DNA of 64,000 bases. Origin: Pseudidiomarina taiwanensis (lineage in GTDB: Bacteria > Pseudomonadota > Gammaproteobacteria > Enterobacterales > Alteromonadaceae). The stretch lies in contig NZ_PIQG01000002.1 of the NCBI RefSeq assembly GCF_003987435.1, positions 248,001 through 312,000 of the forward strand, in the 5' to 3' direction. The position numbers were made by a program, and so were the translations under genes. The first letter of the stretch is position 1, and every line of letters begins with the position of its first letter. The notes beneath the pieces were generated by a model. It made no database searches. It was not told the origin of the DNA and saw only the letters and a program-made list of their open reading frames with translations. Below, piece by piece: positions 9,477-19,256 of the stretch.

Positions 9477-10039
9477 AAAGAGATATCTCCCTTGGTATAT
9501 TTATCAGCATTACTAAAAGAATCTGCCTGTTGGTCTTTTAGAGACACTAAAGGTTTCGTTGCATCACCCAGCGGCCATTCGATAGCGAGTTCTTGGTCAT
9601 TCCAGTTAATCGAACGCTCATATTCAGGCGCATAAATATTGGTACATTTATACTGAAAGTCAGCGGTATCACTTACGACCAAGAAACCATGAGCGAACCC
9701 TGGTGGCACCCATAACATTCGATGGTTTTCACTTGAGAGATATTCCCCGACCCATTGGCCAAAAGTTGGTGAGTATTCACGAAGGTCCACAGCTACATCA
9801 AAAACTTCCCCCTTTGAGACGCGTACCAATTTCCCTTGCGGTTGTTTTATTTGATAATGTAGACCTCGCAATGTATTTCTTACAGAACGGCTATGGTTAT
9901 CCTGCACGAAAACACTACTAATGCCCGCCTCACGAAAAACTCTCTCGTTCCATGTCTCCATGAAAAATCCGCGTTCATCACAAAATATCTTTGGCTCGAT
10001 GATTTTCACGTCTTCAATTCTTGTTTCTATAATTTTCAT
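9473..10039 (-). CDS. rmlC: dTDP-4-dehydrorhamnose 3,5-epimerase
   Basis: A 188-residue RmlC of usual length. Visible motifs are CDERGFFMETWN, VQDNHSRSVRNTLRGLHYQ (with the catalytic His), KLVRVSKGEVFDVAVDLR and WVPPGFAHGFLVVSD. It acts on the RmlB product on the way to dTDP-L-rhamnose. No rmlD is visible in the window, so rhamnose synthesis would need rmlD elsewhere. A decayed second rmlC is present near 13.9-14.1 kb. The gene lies 8 bases downstream of rmlA. Confidence 0.93.
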   Translation of the reverse strand: MKIIETRIEDVKIIEPKIFCDERGFFMETWNERVFREAGISSVFVQDNHSRSVRNTLRGLHYQIKQPQGKLVRVSKGEVFDVAVDLREYSPTFGQWVGEYLSSENHRMLWVPPGFAHGFLVVSDTADFQYKCTNIYAPEYERSINWNDQELAIEWPLGDATKPLVSLKDQQADSFSNADKYTKGDISL

Positions 10040-10047
10040 ATCGATAT

Positions 10048-10920
10048 TTATTTGACCGAATGTACAAGTTTTTGAAGATACACCCCATAACTATTTTTTT
10101 TCAGACTTTCAGCTAAGTGCGCTAACTTTTCAACGTCGATAAAACCCATACGAAAAGATATTTCCTCCAAACAAGCAATTTTCAATCCTTGCCTTTTTTC
10201 TAGCGTTTCAATGAAGCTTGCTGCCTCGTGTAAAGAATCAAACGTCCCAGTATCCAACCACGCAAAACCTCTCCCGAGCAATTCAACATTAAGGTCTCCA
10301 CGCTCTAAATAGGCTTGGTTTACTGAAGTGATTTCTAATTCTCCTCGCGCTGAGGGTTTTACACTTTTTGCAATTTCTATCACATCGTTGTCGTAAAAAT
10401 AAAGCCCTGTTACGGCATAGTTTGATTTTGGCTGCTTTGGCTTCTCTTCGATTGAAATAACTTTACGCTTGTCATCAAATTCCACAACCCCAAAGCGCTC
10501 GGGATCGTTTACCTGATAACCGAAGACAGTAGCACCAGAACTTCTCTGAACTGCTGTCTGTAACATCTTGCTTAAACCTTGTCCGTAGTAAATATTGTCA
10601 CCTAAAACTAGGCAAACGGAATCATTTCCAATGAACCTCTCGCCAATTATAAAAGCTTGAGCCAAACCATCTGGACTCTGCTGAGTCGCATAGTTAAGAC
10701 TTAGTCCCCATTGGGAGCCATCCCCTAACAAGCGCACAAAACCCTCTTGGTCTTCGGGGGAAGTGATGATTAAAATCTCTTGTATACCAGCCAACATCAG
10801 CACCGATAATGGATAATAAATCATCGGTTTATCATAAACAGGTAGTAATTGTTTAGAAACTCCACGAGTAATAGGGTAAAGACGCGTGCCTGAACCACCT
10901 GCTAATACTATTCCTTTCAT
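10048..10920 (-). CDS. rmlA: Glucose-1-phosphate thymidylyltransferase
   Basis: RmlA makes dTDP-glucose from glucose-1-phosphate and dTTP, the entry to all dTDP-sugars here. The protein from the ATG at 10920 begins [20 protein letters not shown] and carries [28 protein letters not shown] and [15 protein letters not shown], giving about 290 residues, the family norm. An in-frame upstream start at 10944 would add eight residues not found in homologues. This intact copy lies 3.7 kb from rmlB. The copy that once followed rmlB has decayed. Confidence 0.95.
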   Translation of the reverse strand: MKGIVLAGGSGTRLYPITRGVSKQLLPVYDKPMIYYPLSVLMLAGIQEILIITSPEDQEGFVRLLGDGSQWGLSLNYATQQSPDGLAQAFIIGERFIGNDSVCLVLGDNIYYGQGLSKMLQTAVQRSSGATVFGYQVNDPERFGVVEFDDKRKVISIEEKPKQPKSNYAVTGLYFYDNDVIEIAKSVKPSARGELEITSVNQAYLERGDLNVELLGRGFAWLDTGTFDSLHEAASFIETLEKRQGLKIACLEEISFRMGFIDVEKLAHLAESLKKNSYGVYLQKLVHSVK

Positions 10921-11146
10921 TTTAGCTCCAAATATTTGCGTCATGTTAATTCAAGTTAGCTGTCCCGAGTGGGAAGAACAATGACCAATACAAAAGCTGC
11001 AACCTTACACTTAAATAGGCCGACAAAACCTTCCACAAATCTTGCAACTGAGAGGATGACCGTATTCTCGGCTCACTTTTTACAGCTTTTGAAATCTGTA
11101 TTACTTGGTATTTAAAGCACTACGAATTATGTAGTATACTCTTCAC

Positions 11147-11740
11147 TTATCGAATTTCTTTTATTATCAATGCTGGGTTGCCAGCAGCCATTACTCTTGG
11201 GGGGATAGATCTATTCAACAAGCTATCAGCAGCGATTAACGAACTGTGCCCAACTCTAACACCTTTCAAAACCGTACTGCCTATACCAATGTAGACATTA
11301 TCTTCAATCAAGATTGACTCCTGATCAGCTGGATAAAGAATACTCAAGCTGGACTGACTCATGTCTATATGAGTCACAAACCTAGTATACATAGAAATTA
11401 CGACTTTGTTTCCGATGATTACTCTATCTCTTAAATCAAAAAAGCATTCTCTCCCTATATGGCAATCATCACCAATAGTGAGGTTTTTAAAGTTTTTACA
11501 GTTATGAAATACAACTCCCGCCTTTATTTCAGTTCGTTTTCCAATGCTAGCCCCATGTAGTATTAATATTAGCCTTATACTACGGGAGTCTATCGTTTTT
11601 AAATAGTTGAGGGCATTTTCTGTTCCGAAAAAAAATCTCCGTAAGCTAAATATTATAGAAGTGAATAACATGAAAGGAAAATATAATCCCTCATGCACTT
11701 TCGGCATTACCTTCTTAATATGGCTTCTTATCATTCCCAT
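11147..11740 (-). CDS. Hexapeptide-repeat acyltransferase
   Basis: A left-handed beta-helix acetyltransferase of about 197 residues: a hydrophobic N-terminal stretch (YFPFMLFTSIIFSL), then hexapeptide coils (IGKRTEIKAGVVF, IGDDCHIGRECFF, IEDNVYIGIGSTVLKG) and the closing AAGNPALIIKEI. It probably O-acetylates a sugar of the polymer. The open frame reaches a TTG at 11776, but I prefer the ATG at 11740. Neither start has a convincing ribosome site. The intergenic stretch downstream (about 200 bases before rmlA) shows no gene. Confidence 0.8.
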   Translation of the reverse strand: MGMIRSHIKKVMPKVHEGLYFPFMLFTSIIFSLRRFFFGTENALNYLKTIDSRSIRLILILHGASIGKRTEIKAGVVFHNCKNFKNLTIGDDCHIGRECFFDLRDRVIIGNKVVISMYTRFVTHIDMSQSSLSILYPADQESILIEDNVYIGIGSTVLKGVRVGHSSLIAADSLLNRSIPPRVMAAGNPALIIKEIR

Positions 11741-11784
11741 TGTTTTAAATGTTTTCCTAGATACTCTACAAGGCAAGTTAAAGA

Positions 11785-12753
11785 CTACGAGAAAGGATTA
11801 TATCCGTTATCTACATATCTGACTTTATTCCAATGTTTAAAGTCATTTTGGGCTTTATAGACAGCAACTAAATTCATCCATTTAATTCGCCCTAAGAATG
11901 CAAGGAATAAAGTCTTAATAAATTTTCTATATATCCAATTTCTGCAGAATTTTTTAGCTTTATTTGGTGGCAAGTGAATTACTGCTAACTTTAACGTCGC
12001 CATAGTTCCCCAGTACTCGATTTTCGGGGAAGACTTGTCTCCGCCGCACGTAGAAGCACCACCTTTGTGATGAACTTTTGCGGTTGGAGTATAGATAAGC
12101 TTATAACCTTCTTTCAAGGCACGGAAAGCATAATCATTTTGTTCTCCATACAGAAAAAAATAATCTGAATACCCTCCGATCGACCGATATAAAGATGATG
12201 GAAAAAGCCAAAATATGTCATCTAACATTCCCATTTCACGCTCTTCATCGTATTGACCTAAATCGGGCTCATTCCGATTCGAAATAATAGAAACTTGGTT
12301 TAATCCATCTTTAGGATCTTTTTCCTGTCCAATATACTGAAGAGTGTTATCACTGCCAAAGTTATAAACTTTTCCTGAAACGATTGCTTTATCATTATGC
12401 CTTTTAGCACACTCCACCAAGTTGGAAATAGCCTCTTTATCCAGTAGAGTGTCATTATTAATTATTAAATAGTAATCTATTAATTCTTCATCACTGCAAC
12501 TGAGGGCATAATTGATACCTCCAACATAACCAAGATTGCGTTCTAAAAAATGCACATCTAATCGAGAGTCTTCTGGTAGTCTTGCCCTAAGTCCATCTTT
12601 AACCTTTACATCGGATCCGTTGTCAACTAAACAAATGTTTATTGACTCAAAATTGGATTTCAATATTGATTGAATACAATTTAAAGTATAATCGAGTTGG
12701 TTGTAGTTAATTACAATAACTAACACATTAGAATTACTTTTTTTTGATTTCAT
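11785..12753 (-). CDS. Family 2 glycosyltransferase, rhamnosyltransferase-like
   Basis: A GT-A glycosyltransferase of about 322 residues. The start of the domain reads NVLVIVINYNQLDYTLNC, followed by VDNGSD, ERNLGYVGGINYAL, LIINNDTLLD (the metal-binding position of the DXD) and FFLYGEQNDYAFRALKEGY. This resembles WbbL-type rhamnosyltransferases. It adds one sugar to the lipid-linked repeat unit at the inner membrane. The frame is open to a TTG at 12771, but ATG at 12753 is the likelier start. Confidence 0.85.
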   Translation of the reverse strand: MKSKKSNSNVLVIVINYNQLDYTLNCIQSILKSNFESINICLVDNGSDVKVKDGLRARLPEDSRLDVHFLERNLGYVGGINYALSCSDEELIDYYLIINNDTLLDKEAISNLVECAKRHNDKAIVSGKVYNFGSDNTLQYIGQEKDPKDGLNQVSIISNRNEPDLGQYDEEREMGMLDDIFWLFPSSLYRSIGGYSDYFFLYGEQNDYAFRALKEGYKLIYTPTAKVHHKGGASTCGGDKSSPKIEYWGTMATLKLAVIHLPPNKAKKFCRNWIYRKFIKTLFLAFLGRIKWMNLVAVYKAQNDFKHWNKVRYVDNGYNPFS

Positions 12754-12776
12754 CGCTTCTCTTATTTCCAATGTTC

Positions 12777-13913
12777 CTATAATTCTGACGACACGGCTTG
12801 AATTAGTACCTGAGCAACATATTCAACGTCGTCCCTCACCAACCCCATATGCATTGGTAACGACACAACCTCATCGCTAGCAATTCGCGCCTGCGGGCAC
12901 AGCTTTGAAGATTGACGATATGGATCATAGAGAGTATTGTCTGCGTAATGAACGCCGGGGAATATATCGCTTGCATTCATCTTCTCGAGAACCATATCCC
13001 TATTATTCACTCTAACTTGAAATAAATGTTGAGAACATTCGCTGTTTGGAGCCATTTTAACTATAGAAATTCCGTCGACATTTTCGAGAAGTTCTGTATA
13101 CCAATTTGCAATCGTCCTGCGATAGCCATTATCTTGATCAAGGTATTTCAATCCAACAAGCGCTAGACTTGCCATTATTGAGTTACCGTGGTATTTGTAA
13201 CCAACTTCCTTGACGTCGTAACGCCATTTATAAGCTCCTTGATTAGACGAACGAGCAAACGTGTCTTTATCAATTCCCAACCAAGATAGAATACGAGCTT
13301 GCGAGTCAAATTTTTGCTCTTTAAAACAAATCATACCGGAATCAGCTGTAGGTAAGTTTTTCACCGCTTGGAAGCTAAATACCGAAACGTCAGCATCGAG
13401 CCCAATATGCTTTGTGTTGAGCCTAGTACCGGCCATATGAGCTGCATCTAGAATTAGTATAAGATTATGCTCGTGGCACAATTTTCTGATATCTTCGTAA
13501 CGTCCGACGTTTCCGCCAATTCCAACAAAAATGACCGCTCGTGTCTTCTCGGTGATTCGACTACGGACACTCTCTGGGTCTAAACAGAGATATTCATCAA
13601 TATCGGCAAACACCGGAGTCAAATTACAGTACTTAATTGCGTGATTGGTAGATACAAATGTAAACGGAGAAGAAATAACTTCGTCACCATCATTCCAATG
13701 ATACTCTCTTTTGTATATATCTAACGCTAGATGCAAACCTGCCGTGGCAGAGGACAAAAAGTGCGCATGCTCAAAACCCGAGTAGTCTTTCCATCGCTCC
13801 TCTATCTCATTAGTTTTAAAACCTAAACCTGTCCAACCCTTCTCTAAACATTCTTTTATTTCGAGCAGGCACTCGTCGACTCTAAAGTTAGGGGTAAATA
13901 ATTGAATAGTCAT
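12777..13913 (-). CDS. Second DegT/DnrJ/EryC1-family aminotransferase
   Basis: A 378-residue PLP enzyme: SSATAGLHLALD (phosphate-binding turn), DAAHMAGTRLN (ring-stacking region) and VFSFQAVKNLPTADSGM with the PLP lysine. It differs clearly from the FdtB-like enzyme at 7.5 kb, so a second amino sugar is likely in the repeat unit. The natural substrate is unknown. Its ATG overlaps by one base the stop of a decayed rmlC (TAATG at 13911-13915), a relic of an older operon junction. Confidence 0.83.
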   Translation of the reverse strand: MTIQLFTPNFRVDECLLEIKECLEKGWTGLGFKTNEIEERWKDYSGFEHAHFLSSATAGLHLALDIYKREYHWNDGDEVISSPFTFVSTNHAIKYCNLTPVFADIDEYLCLDPESVRSRITEKTRAVIFVGIGGNVGRYEDIRKLCHEHNLILILDAAHMAGTRLNTKHIGLDADVSVFSFQAVKNLPTADSGMICFKEQKFDSQARILSWLGIDKDTFARSSNQGAYKWRYDVKEVGYKYHGNSIMASLALVGLKYLDQDNGYRRTIANWYTELLENVDGISIVKMAPNSECSQHLFQVRVNNRDMVLEKMNASDIFPGVHYADNTLYDPYRQSSKLCPQARIASDEVVSLPMHMGLVRDDVEYVAQVLIQAVSSEL

Positions 13914-14145
13914 TAATTTTCTCCGAAATATGGTGCTTCTTCAAAAGTAACTCCGAGCTTATCCTTAACAGAAAGCTTGATTTGATAGTCTAATGTCGGT
14001 CACTTTACTCTAATGGTTTCATCGTTCCGCTTGATTGTATGTTCGTCAGAAGGATAGTAGTATTCTGTGGTTTGATAGTTAACTTCGGCTGTATTGGTCA
14101 GAGTCATGAGGTCTTGCTCAGAGCTTTTAGTATCCATAGTTGTCA
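13913..14145 (-). pseudogene. rmlC: Remnant of rmlC (3' part)
   Basis: On the minus strand this stretch translates, with one in-frame stop at 14000-14002 and no usable start, to a peptide resembling an RmlC C-terminal third: TNTAEVNYQTTEYYYPSDEH, then IKRNDETIRVK, stop, then KLSVKDKLGVTFEEAPYF and a terminal stop at 13913-13915. RmlC proteins have the equivalent TAEFxYKTTxYY, WNDPxIGI and LSxKDK. The catalytic N-terminal part is missing. An intact rmlC is at 9.5 kb. Confidence 0.75.
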
Positions 14146-14189
14146 TCTACTTATTTCGGGCAATTCGACCCCAAAACAATTACGATAAA

Positions 14190-14648
14190 TGATTGAATGC
14201 ATGCTTAAATCTACTGCGACATCAGACATCGAATACAAATCTATAAGCGCAAAATTAGATTTAGACTTGCATGGTTCTTCTTCGATGCAGAAAGCCCTTT
14301 CATTGTCATCGAATTGAACTTCCTCAAATTCATTCGGAGTTGATACGTGATATCACAATATAATCGATCCATCAGATTTATCCGCGGATTTCTGGAGCAA
14401 CCCTGTTGATAGATAAGCATGAAAAATGAACCCCAAACTCCCCCCCAGTGCCCAATAAACGCTAAGAAAATGGAGCAAGTGGTCGGCAACGATGTAATTG
14501 GTATGTCTCAGATTCCTGCTAACATAAGTACCGAAATCGGATAATAAATCATTGGTTTATCATAAAATGATGACATTTGTTTAGATGCACCAAAGGTTAA
14601 TGGCTACAATCTTGAGCCAGTTCCGCTAGCCAATAATATGCCTTTCAT
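14190..14648 (-). pseudogene. rmlA: Decayed rmlA
   Basis: Starting at an ATG (14646-14648) that overlaps the rmlB stop, the minus strand encodes [14 protein letters not shown], a stop, then [20 protein letters not shown] and LAGI, another stop, and after frameshifts FEEVQFDDNERAFCIEEEPC and KSKSNFALIDLY. These match successive parts of RmlA (compare [14 protein letters not shown] and [20 protein letters not shown] in the intact copy at 10 kb). Several stops and frameshifts make it non-functional. With the adjoining rmlC remnant it accounts for most of the 730-base gap between genes. Confidence 0.88.
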
Positions 14649-15709
14649 ATAATTTCCCCTAGACGTTCTCGTTGATAACTACCGTCTTGTACATGCTGGC
14701 ACCACTCTTGATTTGCTATGTACCATTCAACGGTCTTACGAATTCCCGTTTCAAACGTCTCTTCTGGCGTCCAATTTAATTCATCTTTGATCTTTGTGGC
14801 ATCAATGGCATAGCGCTGATCATGCCCAGGGCGGTCTATGACGTAGGTAATGAGATCTTCATAGTTGCTCACGCCGCTTGGTTTATTAGGCACTAGTTCT
14901 TCTAATAAGCGACAGATAGTGCTTACTACTTCAATATTCTGCTTCTCGTTATGACCACCAATATTATAGGTTTCCCCAACTTTACCTTCGGTAATCACCT
15001 TGTAAAGCGCTCGCGCGTGGTCTTCAACAAATAACCAATCGCGTACTTGGTCGCCCTTGCCATAAACCGGCAACGATTTGCCATCAAGCGCGTTAAGTAT
15101 CATTAACGGAATTAGTTTCTCTGGGAAGTGATATGGACCATAGTTATTTGAACAGTTAGTCACCAAAGTCGGTAAGCCGTAGGTACGCTGCCATGCTCTT
15201 ACCAAATGGTCAGAACTCGCTTTGCTCGCAGAATAAGGAGAGCTCGGTGCGTATGCTGTGGTTTCAGTAAAAAGAGCATCAGTGTCATCAAGGTCGCCGT
15301 AGACTTCATCTGTAGAAATATGATGAAAACGGAAGTTAGCTTTCCTATTTTCACCGAGTTGCACCCAGTATTTACGCGCGACTTCAAGCAACGTGTAGGT
15401 ACCGATAATGTTCGTTTCTATAAATGCTGCGGGGCCATCAATCGAGCGATCTACATGACTCTCTGCTGCGAGGTGCATAACTGCATCAGGTTGGTGTTCG
15501 GTGAATATCCGTTCGAGTGCTGCAGAATCGCAGATATCCACTCGTTCAAACACGTAACGCTCAGAGTTTGCAACAGCCTTCAGGCTTTCAAGATTTCCGG
15601 CGTAGGTCAATTTATCGACGTTTACTACCGAGTCAGTTGTATTGTAAATAATATGGCGTATAACCGCAGAGCCAATAAACCCTGCACCACCTGTAATTAA
15701 AATCTTCAT
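14645..15709 (-). CDS. rmlB: dTDP-glucose 4,6-dehydratase
   Basis: A 354-residue short-chain dehydrogenase: NAD-binding [17 protein letters not shown] at the start, [15 protein letters not shown], the [15 protein letters not shown] catalytic Tyr/Lys motif and [17 protein letters not shown]. It converts dTDP-glucose to dTDP-4-keto-6-deoxyglucose, the branch point to rhamnose (RmlC/RmlD) and to 3-acetamido sugars (FdtA/B/C). It precedes the relic of its former partner rmlA. Confidence 0.96.
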   Translation of the reverse strand: MKILITGGAGFIGSAVIRHIIYNTTDSVVNVDKLTYAGNLESLKAVANSERYVFERVDICDSAALERIFTEHQPDAVMHLAAESHVDRSIDGPAAFIETNIIGTYTLLEVARKYWVQLGENRKANFRFHHISTDEVYGDLDDTDALFTETTAYAPSSPYSASKASSDHLVRAWQRTYGLPTLVTNCSNNYGPYHFPEKLIPLMILNALDGKSLPVYGKGDQVRDWLFVEDHARALYKVITEGKVGETYNIGGHNEKQNIEVVSTICRLLEELVPNKPSGVSNYEDLITYVIDRPGHDQRYAIDATKIKDELNWTPEETFETGIRKTVEWYIANQEWCQHVQDGSYQRERLGEII

Positions 15710-15733
15710 AGTTATCCGTTACTAATGACTTGA

Positions 15734-16771
15734 TTAGGTTATATTTTTGACGTACCACGGCATGGCTTCATAAATACCTTGAACAATACGATGTGTCGGT
15801 GCAAAACCAAGCATATTTTTTGCTTTAGAAATATCAGCCTGCGAATGGCGTACATCACCAGGTCGAAAATCTCTATAAACAGGTTCTTGGTTATAATGAA
15901 CATCATTTTCTTTAAGTGCTTCTTTAATACCTACAAATAGTTCATTCAGTGTAGTGCGGTCACCCAAAGCCATGTTGTAAATTTCGTCTTTAGCTTCGTC
16001 ACCAGCGGTCGCAGCTAGAATATTGAGCTGCACTGCATTTGCAACAAATGAAAAGTCTCGGCTAGTTTCGCCATCACCGTTAATAAATACCGGCTCACCT
16101 TTGATCATAGCTGCTGTCCACTTCGGAATAACCGCTGCATAAGCACCATCTGGATTCTGACGAGGACCAAAAACATTAAAGTAACGCAGACCAATAGTTA
16201 TAAAGCCATAAACCCGCGCAAAAACACTCGCATAAAGCTCATTCACATACTTGGTGACTGCATAGGGCGATAATGGGTTACCAATATTGTTTTCAACTTT
16301 AGGCAGCGCTGGGTGGTCACCATAAGTCGAACTGCTCGCTGCGTAGGTAAAACTATCTACATCAGCCTCTTTAGCAGCAACAAGCATATTCAAAAAACCA
16401 TCGATATTGCTTTTATTGGTGTTGATAGGGTCATCAATTGAGCGGGGAACAGAACCCAACGCAGCTTGGTGCAAGACATAGTTAACATCACCGGCTTTCG
16501 CATGTTTCATCACGGCTTTGCAGGTATCTAGGTCACAAATGTCACCTTCAACGAACTGGAAGCGCTGCCATTGGGCTTCGGTAACGCTGCCTTGCACTTC
16601 ATCTAGGTTGTGCTGAAAGCCGGTAGAGAAGTTATCAAGGCCGATCACGTGCTGGTCGAGTTTCAATAAGGTTTCGAGCAAATTAGAGCCAATAAAGCCT
16701 GCTACGCCGGTGACAAGCCATACTTTTGGCGATGACTTTATTTGAGTCTTTATTTCATCGTATTTAGTCAT
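15734..16771 (-). CDS. UDP-N-acetylhexosamine 4-epimerase, WbpP/TviC family
   Basis: An SDR epimerase of about 345 residues beginning [11 protein letters not shown], the usual WbpP start, so ATG at 16771 is preferred over 16792. It shows [57 protein letters not shown] and [20 protein letters not shown]. Family members interconvert UDP-GlcNAc/UDP-GalNAc or their uronic acids. Together with the dehydrogenase just upstream it probably makes UDP-GalNAcA, as TviB-TviC do for Vi antigen. Confidence 0.88.
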   Translation of the reverse strand: MTKYDEIKTQIKSSPKVWLVTGVAGFIGSNLLETLLKLDQHVIGLDNFSTGFQHNLDEVQGSVTEAQWQRFQFVEGDICDLDTCKAVMKHAKAGDVNYVLHQAALGSVPRSIDDPINTNKSNIDGFLNMLVAAKEADVDSFTYAASSSTYGDHPALPKVENNIGNPLSPYAVTKYVNELYASVFARVYGFITIGLRYFNVFGPRQNPDGAYAAVIPKWTAAMIKGEPVFINGDGETSRDFSFVANAVQLNILAATAGDEAKDEIYNMALGDRTTLNELFVGIKEALKENDVHYNQEPVYRDFRPGDVRHSQADISKAKNMLGFAPTHRIVQGIYEAMPWYVKNIT

Positions 16772-16832
16772 ATAAATCTTATATGGTTTCACTTGAATGC
16801 TTTATGGAATAAAAGGTGTCATTTGACGCCCT

Positions 16833-18107
16833 CTAGAGTCGGATATCGACAATGCCAGCATCAACTATGTATTTTAGGTCATAAATCACATGCTCACTCT
16901 TCGCGAGTGCTTTTATGCCATTAATGCCCATTTGTTTGAACTTGTTGTGCGCTACGGCCACAACAACGCCGTCGTAAGAACCTTCTGTTAGTTCCGCAAC
17001 AGGCGTTACACTGTATTCGTGTTGCGCCTCTTCGGTGTCGACCCAAGGATCGTATACATCCACTTCGATACCGTAGTCTTTCAGTTCGGTAATGATATCT
17101 ACCACTTTGGTATTGCGGATGTCAGGACAGTTCTCTTTGAACGTTAAACCCATAATAAGTACGCGGGCACCTTTTACCGTGATGCCCTTTTGCAACAAGG
17201 CTTTGACGAACTCTGACGCTACGTAGCGACTCATATTGTCGTTGATGCGACGGCCTGCAAGAATCATTTCTGGGTGGTAGCCTATCGACTCAGCTTTGTG
17301 GGTCAGGTAGTACGGGTCGACGCCAATGCAATGGCCGCCAACAAGGCCTGGGCGGAACGGTAAGAAGTTCCATTTGGTGCCAGCGGCTCTCAAAACGGCT
17401 TCAGTATCGATGCCCATGCGATTGAAGATCATCGCTAGTTCGTTAATTAAGGCTATGTTCACATCACGCTGGGTGTTTTCAATAACTTTGGCGGCTTCGG
17501 CGACTTTAATGCTTTCAGCTTTATGGGTACCCGCAGTAATGATAGACCCATAGAGACTGTCAACAAAATCGGCAACTTCTGGTGTTGAACCTGAGGTGAC
17601 TTTTAAAATGGTGGTCACACGATGTTCTTTGTCACCTGGATTTATCCGCTCTGGGCTATAACCACAATAGAAGTCCTCATTAAATTTTAAGCCTGATACC
17701 TTCTCAAGTACTGGCACACAGTCTTCTTCGGTTGCACCTGGGTAGACGGTGGATTCGTAAATGACAATGTCGCTCTTTGTCAGGGTTTTGCCGATGGTTT
17801 CCGATGCCTTTATGAGGGGTGTTAGGTCGGGTTGCTTGAATTTGTTGATGGGCGTTGGCACGGTAACGATATAAATGTTGACCGCTTGCAGATCTTGTAC
17901 GTCTGCACTGTAGCTAAGCTTATCGGCCTTTGCCAGTTCTTCTGATTCGACTTCGAGAGTGTGGTCGTGACCACCTTTGAGTTCTTTGACGCGTTTTTGA
18001 TTGATGTCGAAGCCGATGGTTGGGTATTTTTTACCGAACTCGACAGCTAAGGGTAATCCAACGTAGCCTAGCCCAATAACTGCAATCTTGATATTATTTA
18101 AATCCAT
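16833..18107 (-). CDS. UDP-N-acetylhexosamine 6-dehydrogenase, WbpO/TviB family
   Basis: A 424-residue UDP-sugar dehydrogenase: [18 protein letters not shown] at the N-terminus, [33 protein letters not shown], the catalytic cysteine in [19 protein letters not shown], and a C-terminal UDP-binding domain with [19 protein letters not shown]. It oxidises the C6 of UDP-GlcNAc (or GalNAc) to the uronic acid using two NAD+. It lies 3 bases downstream of the kinase gene and 61 bases upstream of the epimerase. Confidence 0.92.
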   Translation of the reverse strand: MDLNNIKIAVIGLGYVGLPLAVEFGKKYPTIGFDINQKRVKELKGGHDHTLEVESEELAKADKLSYSADVQDLQAVNIYIVTVPTPINKFKQPDLTPLIKASETIGKTLTKSDIVIYESTVYPGATEEDCVPVLEKVSGLKFNEDFYCGYSPERINPGDKEHRVTTILKVTSGSTPEVADFVDSLYGSIITAGTHKAESIKVAEAAKVIENTQRDVNIALINELAMIFNRMGIDTEAVLRAAGTKWNFLPFRPGLVGGHCIGVDPYYLTHKAESIGYHPEMILAGRRINDNMSRYVASEFVKALLQKGITVKGARVLIMGLTFKENCPDIRNTKVVDIITELKDYGIEVDVYDPWVDTEEAQHEYSVTPVAELTEGSYDGVVVAVAHNKFKQMGINGIKALAKSEHVIYDLKYIVDAGIVDIRL

Positions 18108-18110
18108 TTT

Positions 18111-19256
18111 TTACTGCTCCGATTTGTAAGAATAGCCATAATGATACCCATAGCCATACCCGTAATACCCACTCGCCCGGCGCTGAACACCATTCAAAAT
18201 CACTCCGCGAACATCCACTCCATTCTGCGCAAAGCACTTCACCGTGGCTTCAACTTCTTTTGCTGGGGTCTGCCCAAAGCGTGCGACTAATAGTGACGTA
18301 CCGGCATAACGACCTACAATCGCTGCGTCAGTTACCGCAAGAATAGGCGGGGTATCGATGAGTACATAATCGTAATGCTTGTTTAACTCATCTAAAAGCG
18401 CTGACATCTTCGATTGCATTAATAGCTCCGATGGGTTCGGCGCTGCGGTGCCTCGCGGAATAAAGTCGAGGTTCGTAACTTTGGTCTGCTGAATAAGTTT
18501 GTTTACACCGTCTTCATTGTTCTCAGCATTTTTATCGGCTAAGAAATCAGACAAGCCGTATTTGTTATTTCCGCCTAACTGAATATGCATATAACCACGG
18601 CGAATATCGCCATCAACCACCACTACTTTCTGTCCTGCTTGGGCAAGCACAGCGGCAAAGTTTGCAGTTACGAAGCTCTTACCTACAGCTGGTGCAGGGC
18701 CTGAAACCATAATGGTTTTGTTTTGTGCTTCGAGCATGGCGAAGTGCAAACTGGTTCGTAAGCCACGCAGGGCTTCAATCGCAAGATCAGCTGGGTCTTC
18801 GATGGCCAAAAATGGTAGTTTCACTTCAATATTGGGGTTGCGTGCCATACGCAATAGCGACTTAGTCGATTTTTCGTTCATCGATTGCTGCAATGGCGAC
18901 TCGGGTACTGACGCATACACGTTAATACCGAGTTCTTCGATTTGCTCGGCCGGCTCTACCCCACGGTTAAAGGCGGCCATCACAAATACATAACCTACGC
19001 TCGCCATGCCACCGAGCATGGTGGCTAACACCACAATCAATGCTTTTTTCGGTGCGACTGGGATGGGGTTGGTGACGGCTTCGTCCAAAATGCGTACATT
19101 CCCCACTGTACCGGCTTTTAGAACATTCAGCTCTTGCATGCGGTTCAACAGCTGTACGTAAATTTCTTGGCTGACTTCAACATCTCGGGCTAAGCGCAAT
19201 ACTTCTTGTTGGGTTTCAAGTAGGGTACTGACCTGGGCGTTGATTTGCTTTATCAC
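18111..19256 (-). CDS. Wzc-type tyrosine kinase lacking its N-terminal half
   Basis: The frame encodes the C-terminal half of a BY-kinase: coiled-coil end TQQEVLRLARDVEVSQEIYV, GNVRILDEA, the second membrane helix (KKALIVVLATMLGGMASVGY), Walker A in SGPAPAVGKS, Walker A' VVVVDGDIRRG, Walker B YDYVLIDTPP and a Tyr-rich tail (YYGYGYGYHYGYSY) for autophosphorylation. The first membrane helix and periplasmic Wzz domain of a normal 700-plus-residue Wzc are absent. Wzc-like sequence begins at about 19256 (GTG), inside the 3' end of wzz in another frame. ATG at 19139 is the first internal ATG. Whether a stable protein is made is uncertain. Confidence 0.72.
   Translation of the reverse strand: MIKQINAQVSTLLETQQEVLRLARDVEVSQEIYVQLLNRMQELNVLKAGTVGNVRILDEAVTNPIPVAPKKALIVVLATMLGGMASVGYVFVMAAFNRGVEPAEQIEELGINVYASVPESPLQQSMNEKSTKSLLRMARNPNIEVKLPFLAIEDPADLAIEALRGLRTSLHFAMLEAQNKTIMVSGPAPAVGKSFVTANFAAVLAQAGQKVVVVDGDIRRGYMHIQLGGNNKYGLSDFLADKNAENNEDGVNKLIQQTKVTNLDFIPRGTAAPNPSELLMQSKMSALLDELNKHYDYVLIDTPPILAVTDAAIVGRYAGTSLLVARFGQTPAKEVEATVKCFAQNGVDVRGVILNGVQRRASGYYGYGYGYHYGYSYKSEQ

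Noticed and set aside
10945-11146. Possible insertion-sequence remnant between rmlA and the acyltransferase
   Set aside because: No open frame or terminal inverted repeat could be identified; left as intergenic.
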